A stretch of DNA of 64,000 nt from Halobacillus naozhouensis (GTDB lineage: Bacteria; Bacillota; Bacilli; Bacillales; Halobacillaceae). Of this stretch, positions 26,967 through 35,533 are shown one piece after another. Numbering within the stretch: position 1 is the stretch's first letter; every line of letters begins with the position of its first letter. The stretch is from NCBI RefSeq assembly GCF_029714185.1, contig NZ_CP121671.1, forward strand, positions 2,356,001 through 2,420,000, read 5' to 3'. Position numbers and translations under genes: made by a program. Below the pieces are notes generated by a model, which was given only the letters and a program-made list of their open reading frames with translations, did no database searches and was not told the origin of the DNA.

Positions 26967-27506
26967 TCATTCTGTTGGCTGTTTTGCAGTCTGTGTTGGT
27001 TGATTATATTCATGATATTCATATGATATGGAATACCCTATAAATACCCCATATAAAACAAACAGACAGACAGCTGTCACGATGGAATCAATTGTGAGTT
27101 GTGTAAATTCAGGTACTGCCTGGAAAATGGGGTTCATTAAGTAAAATAAAACCCCAAATAGAACGACCCCGAAAATGAGGCCTGGCCATATTCCATCTTT
27201 CCTTTTTAATACGACATAATAAGCGAGAGCCATAAATATAGATAAAACGGCAACTATCCCAATCGCCAAAACTTCAGCTAAAAATGTGCTTGTCCAATCT
27301 GTTTGCCAGAAGGAACGAAAAATGAATGTGGCAGCTGATACCTGGGAAAAATTAAAGTAGTACGACACTCCACCAAGTCCGCCCCATAATATTCCTGCTA
27401 CAAACCCTATAACCAACGTTTTCGATAATACACTTTGTGGCGGTTCCTGAGTACTTTGTTCTATATGTTCCTGATTTTGTTTAGGTTCTTTTGAATTCCC
27501 TTCCAT
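26967..27506 (-). CDS. yqhR: YqhR-like membrane protein
   Basis: A 179-residue protein with a hydrophilic N-terminus, about four TM segments (around 32-53, 72-95, 102-125, 133-160) and a polar tail. It resembles B. subtilis YqhR, of unknown function. The start MEGNSKEP at 27506 follows GAGGTGAT; the longer frame to 27551 lacks a good ribosome site. It is divergent from yqhP. The aroQ gene that lies next to yqhR in B. subtilis is absent. Confidence 0.7.
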   Translation of the reverse strand: MEGNSKEPKQNQEHIEQSTQEPPQSVLSKTLVIGFVAGILWGGLGGVSYYFNFSQVSAATFIFRSFWQTDWTSTFLAEVLAIGIVAVLSIFMALAYYVVLKRKDGIWPGLIFGVVLFGVLFYLMNPIFQAVPEFTQLTIDSIVTAVCLFVLYGVFIGYSISYEYHEYNQPTQTAKQPTE

Positions 27507-27846
27507 TTTTATCACCTCAGCATTTATTTTCTCCATTAAGTTATAATTCATGCTAAGAGTTTATCTTTAATGGTAGTGAATCTGATGTCTTTGCGGTAAA
27601 ATAAAAGAAAGACCTTAACTCTAAAAATGCGTATAGGATGATAAAATTTATTGAATAATATTAGGTAGAAGGGACAGAATCTAAAGTAGCGAGACTTCCA
27701 TCTGATTGGTTCCGATATCTATGAAACATAGATCAACATAAAGATGTGAAAAAGATAGTCAATCATGATAAGAACAGAGGAATTAAGGGTATATACAATA
27801 GTAAAAGGAGATTTAAATAATTTTACCGGAGGAGGGAGCTGTAAAG
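27507..27846. other. Divergent intergenic region yqhR/yqhP
   Basis: About 340 bases without a gene, between two divergent small membrane-protein genes. It is AT-rich. GTATACAAT near 27790 could be a -10 element for yqhP, but I cannot pair it with a convincing -35. No structured RNA was recognised. Confidence 0.5.
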
Positions 27847-28251
27847 ATGTTGAGAAACTGGGGTGCTCTGGTTATGTACACGATGATTTCACTCGCCATT
27901 TTCTATGTTGGATTTCAATTGGTGAATAACCCATCGTCCTTTCTATCATCAATTATTATGACGATTGGAATAGCCGTACTAGTTTTCGGTGCTATTTACT
28001 TCTTGTTTCTTCGTAATCGAGTCGGATCAGGCAGCGGCAGAAATAGTAATGAAATGAAGAAATATAAACAGGCTGTTAAACAATCAAAACAAAAATATAA
28101 ATCGTCCCAGCCCATTAAAAGCAATAAATCAAAGCTAGACACAAAACTCTCAGTAAATTCGAAGAAAAAGAAGCCAAAACGAAAAAACACGCCAAATTTG
28201 CGTGTCATTGAGGGCAGTAAAAGCAAAGGAAAAAATCGAGCCACCTTCTAG
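27847..28251 (+). CDS. yqhP: SA1362/YqhP-like membrane protein
   Basis: A 134-residue protein with two TM helices (about 10-27 and 35-57) and a strongly basic Lys/Ser-rich tail ending in GKNRATF. Position and layout match the SA1362/YqhP family, whose function is unknown. A GGAGGAGGGAG site precedes the ATG. Its stop codon lies inside the loop of a bidirectional terminator. Confidence 0.75.
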   Translation: MLRNWGALVMYTMISLAIFYVGFQLVNNPSSFLSSIIMTIGIAVLVFGAIYFLFLRNRVGSGSGRNSNEMKKYKQAVKQSKQKYKSSQPIKSNKSKLDTKLSVNSKKKKPKRKNTPNLRVIEGSKSKGKNRATF

Positions 28252-28270
28252 TGCGGCTCGATTTTTTTAT
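28232..28270. terminator. Bidirectional terminator yqhP/yqhO
   Basis: A stem AAAATCGAGCC/GGCTCGATTTT with T-runs on both sides. The loop holds the yqhP TAG stop, and the right arm abuts the yqhO stop, so one 40-base element serves both convergent genes. Confidence 0.9.
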
Positions 28271-29154
28271 TTCTTCCAACGGTCCAGAAATTGCTTCGCC
28301 TTCTCTTTCCCGATACTCATTAACTTTTCTTTTTGGTCGGCATTCATAGAAAAATCTGTCGTTTCGACTCCTTTTACCGGAATAAATATGACATCACGAC
28401 TGGTAGACTCCGAAATATATCTAGCATCATGCGCTTTTTTCATAGTACGGAATAAGGCATGGAACATTTGGATAGAATTTTTTATTTTTTGCTCGGGAAG
28501 CTGGTCTGGTGGATCACTTAATTGCATACCCAATATCGGACGTCTCCGTTTACCCTGTTCATTTTCGAATAACCAAATGGGAAAGTTACTCAGCACTCCC
28601 CCGTCCACTAACAGTGATTTGCCTTTCTTCCCGTGCAGTTTGACTGGCATAAAAAAATAAGGTAAACCAGCACTAATTCGAGCAGCTTTAGCCACTGAAA
28701 ATGTATCGGGATCAATTCCATACAGCCTGTGCAGATCATCTGGTATCACAACCATTTTACCTAAAGTTAAATCTGAGCAAATGACTTTTAGGCTGCCATG
28801 TGGCAAGTCAGCAAAAGTATGGACTCCTTTTTGTTCAAGCCATTTCTCAAGCAGATTTTCTAGACGGTTCCCTTTAAATAAGCCCATGCGGAAGTATAGT
28901 AACAACCATTTGTAGAACGGGAGGAACTTTTCTGGAAACGGTGTATCAATTAATTTTTCTAAAGACAGTTCTACTAATATCTTCTTTAGATCCTTAGCTT
29001 GATAACCGGACGCAATTAAACAAGCCACGATCGCCCCGGCGGAAGTTCCAGCAACTCTTTGGAAACGATATCCATTCTCATCTAACACTTCGAGTGCTCC
29101 TATGAAAGCTAATGCTTTCACTCCGCCGCCTGAAAACACACCATCTATATTTAT
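28267..29154 (-). CDS. yqhO: Patatin-like phospholipase YqhO
   Basis: A 295-residue (if begun at 29154) patatin-type acyl hydrolase with oxyanion-hole motif SGGGVKA, nucleophile elbow GTSAG (about 33-37) and the catalytic Asp in VDGGV near 185. A canonical-start frame opens only at GTG 29139, which would remove NIDGV that precedes the SGGG motif in related proteins. The ATA at 29154 lies three bases after a strong GGGGTGATC ribosome site and restores this N-terminus, so a rare ATA start, or a base change, is suspected. Substrate unknown. Confidence 0.8.
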   Translation of the reverse strand: MNIDGVFSGGGVKALAFIGALEVLDENGYRFQRVAGTSAGAIVACLIASGYQAKDLKKILVELSLEKLIDTPFPEKFLPFYKWLLLYFRMGLFKGNRLENLLEKWLEQKGVHTFADLPHGSLKVICSDLTLGKMVVIPDDLHRLYGIDPDTFSVAKAARISAGLPYFFMPVKLHGKKGKSLLVDGGVLSNFPIWLFENEQGKRRRPILGMQLSDPPDQLPEQKIKNSIQMFHALFRTMKKAHDARYISESTSRDVIFIPVKGVETTDFSMNADQKEKLMSIGKEKAKQFLDRWKK

Positions 29155-29217
29155 AAGATCACCCCGCTTATTACATATATAAACGGAATTTGATTGGTTA
29201 GAACAACTTTGTTAAAA

Positions 29218-29243
29218 CAAAAAAGACGCATATTTATGCGTCT
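29218..29243 (-). terminator. Terminator after mntR
   Basis: A perfect 9-bp stem AGACGCATA/TATGCGTCT followed by TTTTTTG on the minus strand. It overlaps the last codons and stop of mntR. Confidence 0.85.
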
Positions 29244-29680
29244 GGTTTTGCTTCATTATTTTGGTCTTCATTTTTCTGCTGAACTCCCCGGAGCTCTTCT
29301 ACCCGTGAGCTGTTTTCCTCAAAATACTGGACCAAATCTCCTATACGATCGATGGAATCCCAGCTTAAATGATGTTCGATCCCTTCAACATCATTATAAA
29401 TTTTATCCTGATTCACACCGATAATCTCTAGAAATTGTTCTAGCAGTTCATGACGATAGACTAGCCTTTTGCCTATTTTCTTTCCTTTTGGGGTTAAAAT
29501 AAGCCCGCGGTATTTTTCGTAGTTTAAGTATTGGTCACGATCTAATTTCTGAACCATTTTCGTAACGGATGATGGATGCACTTGAAGGTTTTCAGCAATG
29601 TCAGATACACGTGCATACCCTTTATCTTCAATCAAGATATAAATTTGTTCGATATAATCCTCCATGCTTGGTGTTGGCAT
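29234..29680 (-). CDS. mntR: Manganese-dependent regulator MntR
   Basis: A 148-residue DtxR-family repressor of manganese uptake. The N-terminal helix has metal ligands D8 and E11 (MPTPSMEDYIE), the HTH is YARVSDIAENLQVHPSSVTKMVQKL, and the other ligands lie in RHELL (His near 77) and VEGIEHHLS (Glu and His near 99-103). As in B. subtilis it is a two-domain protein without an SH3 domain. It lies next to yqhO and yqhP, as in relatives. Confidence 0.95.
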   Translation of the reverse strand: MPTPSMEDYIEQIYILIEDKGYARVSDIAENLQVHPSSVTKMVQKLDRDQYLNYEKYRGLILTPKGKKIGKRLVYRHELLEQFLEIIGVNQDKIYNDVEGIEHHLSWDSIDRIGDLVQYFEENSSRVEELRGVQQKNEDQNNEAKPDA

Positions 29681-29775
29681 GTTAAACCCCCAATATTGCT
29701 GATGTTTATGTAATTTGCTTCATAAAAAGGATACACTAGTTTGTGCCCTGTGACAAGCAACTCTCTCTTCTACAA

Positions 29776-29814
29776 ACAAACAGGCGACCAGTCTGCACTG
29801 ATCGCCTGTCTTGC
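29776..29814 (-). terminator. Terminator after nrdJ
   Basis: Minus strand CAGGCGA...TCGCCTG stem with a 14-base interior followed by TTTGTTTG, about 35 bases past the nrdJ stop. Confidence 0.75.
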
Positions 29815-29849
29815 TTCTCATTTAGTATTCACGATGATGGTCTGAACTT

Positions 29850-32423
29850 TTATAACCCGCATTTGAGTTGTGCATTACAGTTTGTACAGGTGTTACAGCC
29901 GCCAATATCTTCAACAGTTCCCTTACGGCAAACTGGACAAGTATCACCGACTTCTGATCCAATTGTCACATTAGTTTTATCTAGTTCATGGACAGTATCC
30001 ATTAAAACGACATGCGGTTTCTTCTCTTCTTCAAATTCAAATTCTGTTTGTTCGCCTTCAAATCCGCTGTCCTCAGCTTTGAGGGTCAGAACCTGACTGT
30101 CACGGCTTCCATCCACATAAACGGTACCGCCTTTAGCACCTCCATGGTAAAGGCGCTGATACACTTGTTCCACTTGCTCAACTGTGTACCCTTTTGGTGC
30201 GTTGACCGTCTTAGAAATTGAACTATCCACCCAGCGTTGAATGACACACTGGGTATCCGCATGAGCTTCAGGTGTCATGGTCATAGCGGTAATAAACCAG
30301 TCAGGAAGATGCTCTGGATCCTGATCAGGGTGTTTGTCCAGATACTCTTGTACGATATCTGCTTTCACTTCGATAAATTTACCAAGACGGCCGCTTCTAT
30401 AGTAGGAGAATGAGAAGTAAGGCTCGAGACCCGTACTTACACCGACCATTGTCCCTGTACTGCCTGTTGGAGCTACAGTTAGTAAGTGTGAATTACGAAT
30501 TCCGTATTTGATAACATCTTCTCGAATATCCTCAGGCATATCCTGCATATACCCAGTCTCGACAAAACGCTGTCTCAGCTGCAGTGTCTCTTCTTCAGAG
30601 TCCCCTTCTAAAAATGGGAAACTGCCTTTTTCTTTCGCCAGATTGATGGACTCTCGATAAGCAGTGGTCGCGATTGCCTCAAAGATTTCGTCAACAAGCT
30701 TGTTACCTTCTTTTGAACCATATTCCGTCTCACAGTAAATAAGCAAGTCGTGAAGTCCCATTACACCTAATCCTACCCGACGCTCTCCTAGAGCCTGCTT
30801 CTTATTTTCTTCAAGGAAGTAAGGAGTTGCATCGATGACGTTATCCTGCATGCGTACACCGGTGGCTACTGTTTTTCTAAGCTTATCAAAATCGATTTTT
30901 TTCGTTTCTTTGTTTGCAACGGAAGCCAGGTTAACTGCAGCTAAATTACAGACAGAAAAAGGTGCTAATGGTTGTTCCCCACATGGGTTGGTAGCTACAA
31001 CTTTTTGACCATAAGCGCTGGCGTTTGTTTTTTCATTGGCATTATCAATAAAGAAAATACCTGGTTCAGCAGAATACGTTGCACATATATTAATCAACTT
31101 CCAAAGCTCTGCAGCCTTAACTGTACGATACGTTTTTACACCGAATCCTTTTGCTTCCCACTCGCGAACGTCTCCACTCTCCTGCCATTCGGCATTGTAA
31201 GTAACCATGTCTTCTTTTGAGTAGGATTCTACATCTGGGAAACGGAGGCGGTATTCTTGATCGTTCTCGACGGCCTCCATAAACTCTTTCGTAATACATA
31301 CTGAAATGTTCGCCCCAGTCAGGAATTCCGGATTATGAACAGAATAAGTGCCTCCTGTCTGTAGTTTTTCCTGTGCTTCGCGAAGGCTGCTCTCCGTAAA
31401 TCCACCCTGTCCAGGCATCGTTTTATAGTTAACCACGCTTTGATACAGGTCTTTCTCGATTTCCGTTAAAGGAGTGAATTTAAGCTTTTCTTCTGCTAGT
31501 GCTTTAATTTGTTCATCTTCGGTGTTTTCAATTAAAAATCTTAAAATTCGCGGGTTCTGCATTTTTGAAATGATGAATTCGATAATATCAGGGTGCCAAT
31601 CTGATAACATAATCATTTGTGCGCCACGTCTTGAACCGCCTTGCTCAACTAAATGAGTCAGCTTAGCGATATCATCAAGCCAGGAGACTGATCCTGATGA
31701 CTTGCCGTTAACCCCTCTTGCCAGTGTGTTGCGGGGTCTCAGTGTAGAACCATTTGTACCAACGCCGCCTCCGCGAGACATGATTTCCATCACTTGCTTA
31801 CGGTGATCAGAAATTCCTTCCCGAGAATCCTGAATGTACGGCATTACGTAACAGTTAAAATACGTTACATCTGTATTTGATCCCGCACCGTAGAGAACTC
31901 GTCCAGCTGGAATAAAGTTGAGATTCGAAAGCTCTTCGTAAAAATCATTGAAGCTTTTTTCCTTCTTAGCTTCATCGACTTCCACTGCTGATAGTCCAGT
32001 TGCATTCCTTAAAGCAATTTGCTCATAGAAAACCTCAAGCGGCTTATCAATCGTATCCAGGTTCCTAGTAATTAAGCCTGTTTCTCGTTCTTCCTCTTTT
32101 TCGAGCACATTAATAAACTCAGCCTCGACTTTAACCTTTGCCTTGTGATTTTCCCAATCAATTGACTCAATGAAACCAAATCCTCTAGCAGGGAACTTCG
32201 GATCATCCTTGACGGTCAGGACTACGAAATCCCCTTCGGACAACGTCAGCTTCTCCGTATCTTTGAATGCATAACGATCCAGCATCACTAAGCGTGATAC
32301 TCCACTATGAGTTAAGTGCATATCTGATGTTATTTCGTGCACTTGATCAAATTGACGGATATCCGCGTTCAGCCGTTCCACATTCAACCTTGATGGCGTG
32401 TTACCTGTGGTTGTTGTCTGCAT
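29850..32423 (-). CDS. nrdJ: Adenosylcobalamin-dependent (class II) ribonucleoside-diphosphate reductase
   Basis: An 857-residue enzyme reducing ribonucleotides to deoxyribonucleotides with a B12-generated thiyl radical. It shows YFNCYV (N-terminal active-site Cys), NPCGEQPL (radical Cys and Glu near 445), TGSTGTMVGVSTGLEP, and a C-terminal zinc-ribbon-like end (CPVCRKG...CNTCTNCNAQLKCG) holding redox cysteines. No beta subunit lies alongside, as expected for class II. It works with or without oxygen if cobalamin is available. Two NrdR boxes lie upstream. B. subtilis lacks this enzyme, so this gene is accessory relative to it. Confidence 0.95.
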   Translation of the reverse strand: MQTTTTGNTPSRLNVERLNADIRQFDQVHEITSDMHLTHSGVSRLVMLDRYAFKDTEKLTLSEGDFVVLTVKDDPKFPARGFGFIESIDWENHKAKVKVEAEFINVLEKEEERETGLITRNLDTIDKPLEVFYEQIALRNATGLSAVEVDEAKKEKSFNDFYEELSNLNFIPAGRVLYGAGSNTDVTYFNCYVMPYIQDSREGISDHRKQVMEIMSRGGGVGTNGSTLRPRNTLARGVNGKSSGSVSWLDDIAKLTHLVEQGGSRRGAQMIMLSDWHPDIIEFIISKMQNPRILRFLIENTEDEQIKALAEEKLKFTPLTEIEKDLYQSVVNYKTMPGQGGFTESSLREAQEKLQTGGTYSVHNPEFLTGANISVCITKEFMEAVENDQEYRLRFPDVESYSKEDMVTYNAEWQESGDVREWEAKGFGVKTYRTVKAAELWKLINICATYSAEPGIFFIDNANEKTNASAYGQKVVATNPCGEQPLAPFSVCNLAAVNLASVANKETKKIDFDKLRKTVATGVRMQDNVIDATPYFLEENKKQALGERRVGLGVMGLHDLLIYCETEYGSKEGNKLVDEIFEAIATTAYRESINLAKEKGSFPFLEGDSEEETLQLRQRFVETGYMQDMPEDIREDVIKYGIRNSHLLTVAPTGSTGTMVGVSTGLEPYFSFSYYRSGRLGKFIEVKADIVQEYLDKHPDQDPEHLPDWFITAMTMTPEAHADTQCVIQRWVDSSISKTVNAPKGYTVEQVEQVYQRLYHGGAKGGTVYVDGSRDSQVLTLKAEDSGFEGEQTEFEFEEEKKPHVVLMDTVHELDKTNVTIGSEVGDTCPVCRKGTVEDIGGCNTCTNCNAQLKCGL

Positions 32424-32522
32424 GTCTACCTCTCCTTTTCACCCTTTAACTACTTTTATGCTGCATGTCTAAAACTCATTGAATTAATCTCTATAGGTAA
32501 CATACCACACCCACAAAAAGTT

Positions 32523-32570
32523 AATCAATATATTGTATTCGAATTAAGAATATTTCTCCATATATTGTGT
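32523..32570 (-). promoter_or_regulatory. Two NrdR boxes upstream of nrdJ
   Basis: Two 16-bp sites at 32523-32538 and 32555-32570 each match the palindromic consensus ACACWATATATWGTGT at 13 of 16 positions. They are 32 bp apart, three helical turns, the usual tandem spacing for NrdR. They lie 100-150 bases before nrdJ, so NrdR repression by dATP-bound protein is likely. Confidence 0.75.
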
Positions 32571-32780
32571 TTCGATCAAGTTTAAGTCATTTTGTCAATC
32601 TAATAATTTTGCAAAATCAAAAGAAAAATAAAGCTAAGAAGAGAATGTTCCCCTTTTTTTATAACTCATAAACTTTTTCCTCTGTTGCATCCACCGAAAT
32701 TCAAAAAATGCCTAGACAAACGGATTGAATTCGATAACATGCCCAAATATTTTTTATTTTAAATTCATCGGCTATAAAAA
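32571..32780. other. AT-rich spacer upstream of nrdJ and yqhL
   Basis: About 210 bases without a gene between the NrdR boxes and the yqhL promoter. I do not see cobalamin-riboswitch landmarks. It probably holds the nrdJ promoter, but I cannot pick one. Confidence 0.45.
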
Positions 32781-32784
32781 TTCT

Positions 32785-32813
32785 TTGAAAACCGACGCAT
32801 TCCACCATATAAT
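32785..32813 (+). promoter_or_regulatory. Sigma-A promoter of yqhL
   Basis: -35 TTGAAA (32785-32790), 17-bp spacer, consensus -10 TATAAT (32808-32813), about 28 bases before the yqhL ATG. Confidence 0.8.
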
Positions 32814-32841
32814 AGATAAGGGAAGAGGGGGTATATAGAGT

Positions 32842-33222
32842 ATGGAACTTTGGATATTAATAGGTGGCCTTGTCATCTTAATTGCATTCGGTGTATTCCG
32901 GTTTATCAAAGCAAATAAAGTACTGACCACATTAACGGAAGACGAATTCCGACAAGGATACAGAAAGGCACAACTGATTGACGTTCGCGAACCTAAAGAA
33001 TTCGATGGCGGCCATATTTTAGGCGCAAGAAACATTCCTTTATCTCAAATGAGAAATCGTCTCGTTGAAATCCGAAAAGACAAGCCTGTTTATTTCTATT
33101 GTCAAAATGGCACACGCTCATCAAGAGCTGCTCTGATGTTAGATAAAAAAGGATATCAAGACCTTAATCAACTTAAAGGCGGCTTTAAAAAATGGACAGG
33201 TAAAATAAAAGTGAAAAAATGA
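32842..33222 (+). CDS. yqhL: Membrane-anchored rhodanese-like protein YqhL
   Basis: A 126-residue protein with one N-terminal TM helix (about 3-20) and a rhodanese domain (about 30-122) with LIDVREPKEFDGGHI and the active-site loop YCQNGTRSS, whose Cys would carry a persulfide. The domain faces the cytoplasm if the N-terminus is outside. Sulfur partner unknown. B. subtilis yqhL lies beside gcvPB; here an antiporter and a two-component system are inserted between them. Confidence 0.9.
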   Translation: MELWILIGGLVILIAFGVFRFIKANKVLTTLTEDEFRQGYRKAQLIDVREPKEFDGGHILGARNIPLSQMRNRLVEIRKDKPVYFYCQNGTRSSRAALMLDKKGYQDLNQLKGGFKKWTGKIKVKK

Positions 33223-33225
33223 GTA

Positions 33226-33268
33226 AAGGACGGCGCCCTGTAAAAATAAGGGGCCGTCCTCTTTAAGT
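33226..33268 (+). terminator. Terminator between yqhL and nhaC
   Basis: A stem AGGACGGCGCCC / GGGGCCGTCCT with an A-rich loop followed by a T-rich tail. Since the upstream arm is A-rich, it may work for the convergent nhaC transcript too. Confidence 0.8.
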
Positions 33269-33273
33269 TATAC

Positions 33274-34779
33274 TTAAAATACAAATCCAGATATTAAAAA
33301 CAGAACTGAAGCTATACCAGCTGCCATTAATGCATACGGAAGCTGTGTATTAATATGTTCCATATGTTCTACGTCAGCACCAACTGAAGACATGATACTT
33401 GTATCAGAAATAGGTGAAGAATGATCCCCAAATGCTCCGCCTGAGAGGACCGCTGCAGCTGCAAGGAATGGGTCTCCTCCTGTTGCGATCATCAGCGATA
33501 CACCAATCGGCATCATAATGGCCCAGGTTCCAAATGAGGTTCCCATCGAGAAAGCCACAAATCCCGAAATAATGAAAATGGCTACTGGGATAATACTATT
33601 TGGTATGACACCCGCTGCCACTTCCTTAATATATAGAGCAGTTCCAATCCCTTCCGGGGCTCCAGCCCGCATAATGTCCCCTAATGTCACAGCCAAAATA
33701 ATAATGACTCCACCAAGGATAACGGTCTTACTTCCTTCAAATAATTCATCCAGAAATTCATGTGCCGACATCAGCTTTTTCGAAGTATACTTAATAAAAG
33801 CAATTACGATTCCTATGGAAAAGCTCAAGATTAACATTTTATTTCCATTAAGAGGAACAGTAGGAACATCGACAAAGTTAGTAACTGTATAATTCCATAA
33901 GCCTAAGAATACGAGAATAGCAACAGATACCCCAAGTGGAAGAACCATATCCGAAACGGTTCCGTTAAGTGAGCTTTTTTCGGAGGAAGATTGGTTATTT
34001 TCTTCCTTCGCCGCAGCGATCTCACTTTGTGCATTGATCCCCTTTTTAGCTCTCTCTTCCGCTCTTTTCATAGGACCAAAATCCTTAATTTTACCAGCTG
34101 CATACAGATACACTATAATTAAAATAACAATATTATAGAAGTTATAGGGTACCGTCTTGGCTATTCCCATAATTGGATCCTCTACACTTGGTATATTATC
34201 TACCATTAACGCCCCCATAAAGGCCACCCATCCCGAGATAGGAACAAGCACATTAATCGGTGAAGAAGTAGAGTCCAGAAAAAAAGCAAGCTTCGCACGA
34301 GAAATATTCATTCTGTCATAAATTGGCCTAAATACCGTTCCAGTCGCCAAGGAACTAAAGTATGCACTAGTAAATAAAGAGCTACCCATCACGGCCGTCG
34401 AAAGTTGCGCACCCTTTTCACCTCTCACCTTTTTGGAAAGCCATTTACCAAAAGCGTAAGCTCCTCCAGATTTGTTCAGAACTCCTATAAATGCCCCTAG
34501 AAGAAAAACAACAATGATAAGTTCTGCACGACCTGCTCCCTTCACCAGTCCCATTCCTCTTATCCCTGCTTCGGGATCTGCAGGGTGACCTGCGATAGCA
34601 CCAAACATATTAATAATCGAAAAAATAATTGCATGAATAACCCCATTATTCTGAATGTCCATCATCATCGTTCCTATTAATATACCTGCTAGCAAAGAAG
34701 GAACAACCCTTTTTGACCATATCGCTAAAGCCAAAGCCAAAATCGATGGCAACAAGGAAAATATTCCGAAATGATCCAT
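33274..34779 (-). CDS. nhaC: NhaC-family Na+/H+ antiporter
   Basis: A 501-residue polytopic transporter with about 11-12 TM segments and a charged cytoplasmic loop in the middle (around 235-275, KRAEERAKKG...SSEKSS). NhaC-type signatures include SLATGTVFRPIYDR, DSTSSPINVLVPISGW, FSMGTSFGTWAIMMPIG and GGAFGDHSSPISDTS. Members exchange Na+ for H+, or couple Na+ or H+ to organic acids such as malate and lactate. A CitB-type two-component system lies directly upstream, so an organic-acid substrate is a real alternative. Confidence 0.88.
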   Translation of the reverse strand: MDHFGIFSLLPSILALALAIWSKRVVPSLLAGILIGTMMMDIQNNGVIHAIIFSIINMFGAIAGHPADPEAGIRGMGLVKGAGRAELIIVVFLLGAFIGVLNKSGGAYAFGKWLSKKVRGEKGAQLSTAVMGSSLFTSAYFSSLATGTVFRPIYDRMNISRAKLAFFLDSTSSPINVLVPISGWVAFMGALMVDNIPSVEDPIMGIAKTVPYNFYNIVILIIVYLYAAGKIKDFGPMKRAEERAKKGINAQSEIAAAKEENNQSSSEKSSLNGTVSDMVLPLGVSVAILVFLGLWNYTVTNFVDVPTVPLNGNKMLILSFSIGIVIAFIKYTSKKLMSAHEFLDELFEGSKTVILGGVIIILAVTLGDIMRAGAPEGIGTALYIKEVAAGVIPNSIIPVAIFIISGFVAFSMGTSFGTWAIMMPIGVSLMIATGGDPFLAAAAVLSGGAFGDHSSPISDTSIMSSVGADVEHMEHINTQLPYALMAAGIASVLFLISGFVF

Positions 34780-34800
34780 GAAAAAGACCCCTTTCTCTAT

Positions 34801-34814
34801 ATTCGTTTCCGAAT
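34801..34814. promoter_or_regulatory. Perfect palindrome ATTCG-N4-CGAAT upstream of nhaC
   Basis: A 5-bp perfect inverted repeat with 4-base centre lies 22-35 bases before the nhaC ATG. A TTCGAA lies 11 bases further upstream (34825-34830). On the minus strand a TATAAT occurs at 34844-34849, so the palindrome would sit just downstream of a promoter. It is a candidate operator for the neighbouring regulator; unproven. Confidence 0.4.
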
Positions 34815-34912
34815 AATTTTAATTGTTCGAAAACTCAGTTCAAATTATAGTAAAAGGATAGGCTTGTTCACAGAGAAAAGAATGAAAAAAATGGACGACA
34901 CCGAACTAGTGG

Positions 34913-35533
34913 CTACTTCGTATACCAGCGATAAAGTTTCTTAGGGCGGCCAACCTTCTGGTGACTCTCTATCAGTTTGACCTTTCCCTCCTCAAGCAAT
35001 TGCATTAAGTATCGATACACCGTAGGATAGGCTAGACCAATATCTTTAGATAGCTGATCAACAGACTGTGGCTCACTATGCTGAGTAAGGAAGTCAGTAA
35101 TATGGGACATTGTCTTCTTGCTAATCCCTTTTACACTGTAAACATCTTCTTCTGAAGCATGAAAATCTTTAATGTTCGAAAGCTGAACGTGTATTTGGAT
35201 ACGAGATATGATGTCAGGAGCTTTAACCGGTTTTAAGGCAAAGTCTGTTGCACCGGCCTCGAGAAAAGCGTCAGCTACCTCCTGACGTTCGTCAACAGTC
35301 AAAACTAGAATCGGAATGTGACTATTCATTTGGCGTAACTTTTTAACCGCTTGTAACCCATCCATTTCCGGCATGTGGTAATCCACTAATACGATATCAT
35401 AGGCATCATCCAGAAACATTTCCATTCCTTCACGTCCATTTTCTGCTAAGCTGGATTCCCATCCAGCATAGTTAGCTATTTCTCTTAACATATACCTTAA
35501 TGACTCATCATTATCGATGATTAGAATCTTCAT
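34913..35533 (-). CDS. CitB/DctR-type response regulator
   Basis: A 206-residue response regulator with receiver domain (D7, D9, phospho-acceptor D51 in LVDYHMP, Lys in ALKPVKAPD) and a C-terminal HTH domain (about 130-204: KKTMSHITDFLTQHSEPQSVDQLSKDIGLAYPTVYRYLMQLLEEGKVKL) of the CitB/MalR/DctR type that controls carboxylate uptake. The ATG at 35533 is used since GTG 35542 abuts the GAGGAG site. It overlaps the kinase gene by 23 bases. Target is probably nhaC next door. Confidence 0.88.
   Translation of the reverse strand: MKILIIDNDESLRYMLREIANYAGWESSLAENGREGMEMFLDDAYDIVLVDYHMPEMDGLQAVKKLRQMNSHIPILVLTVDERQEVADAFLEAGATDFALKPVKAPDIISRIQIHVQLSNIKDFHASEEDVYSVKGISKKTMSHITDFLTQHSEPQSVDQLSKDIGLAYPTVYRYLMQLLEEGKVKLIESHQKVGRPKKLYRWYTK

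Noticed and set aside
32424..32841. Cobalamin riboswitch ahead of nrdJ
   Set aside because: The region is AT-rich without the conserved B12-box-like sequence; NrdR boxes explain regulation better.
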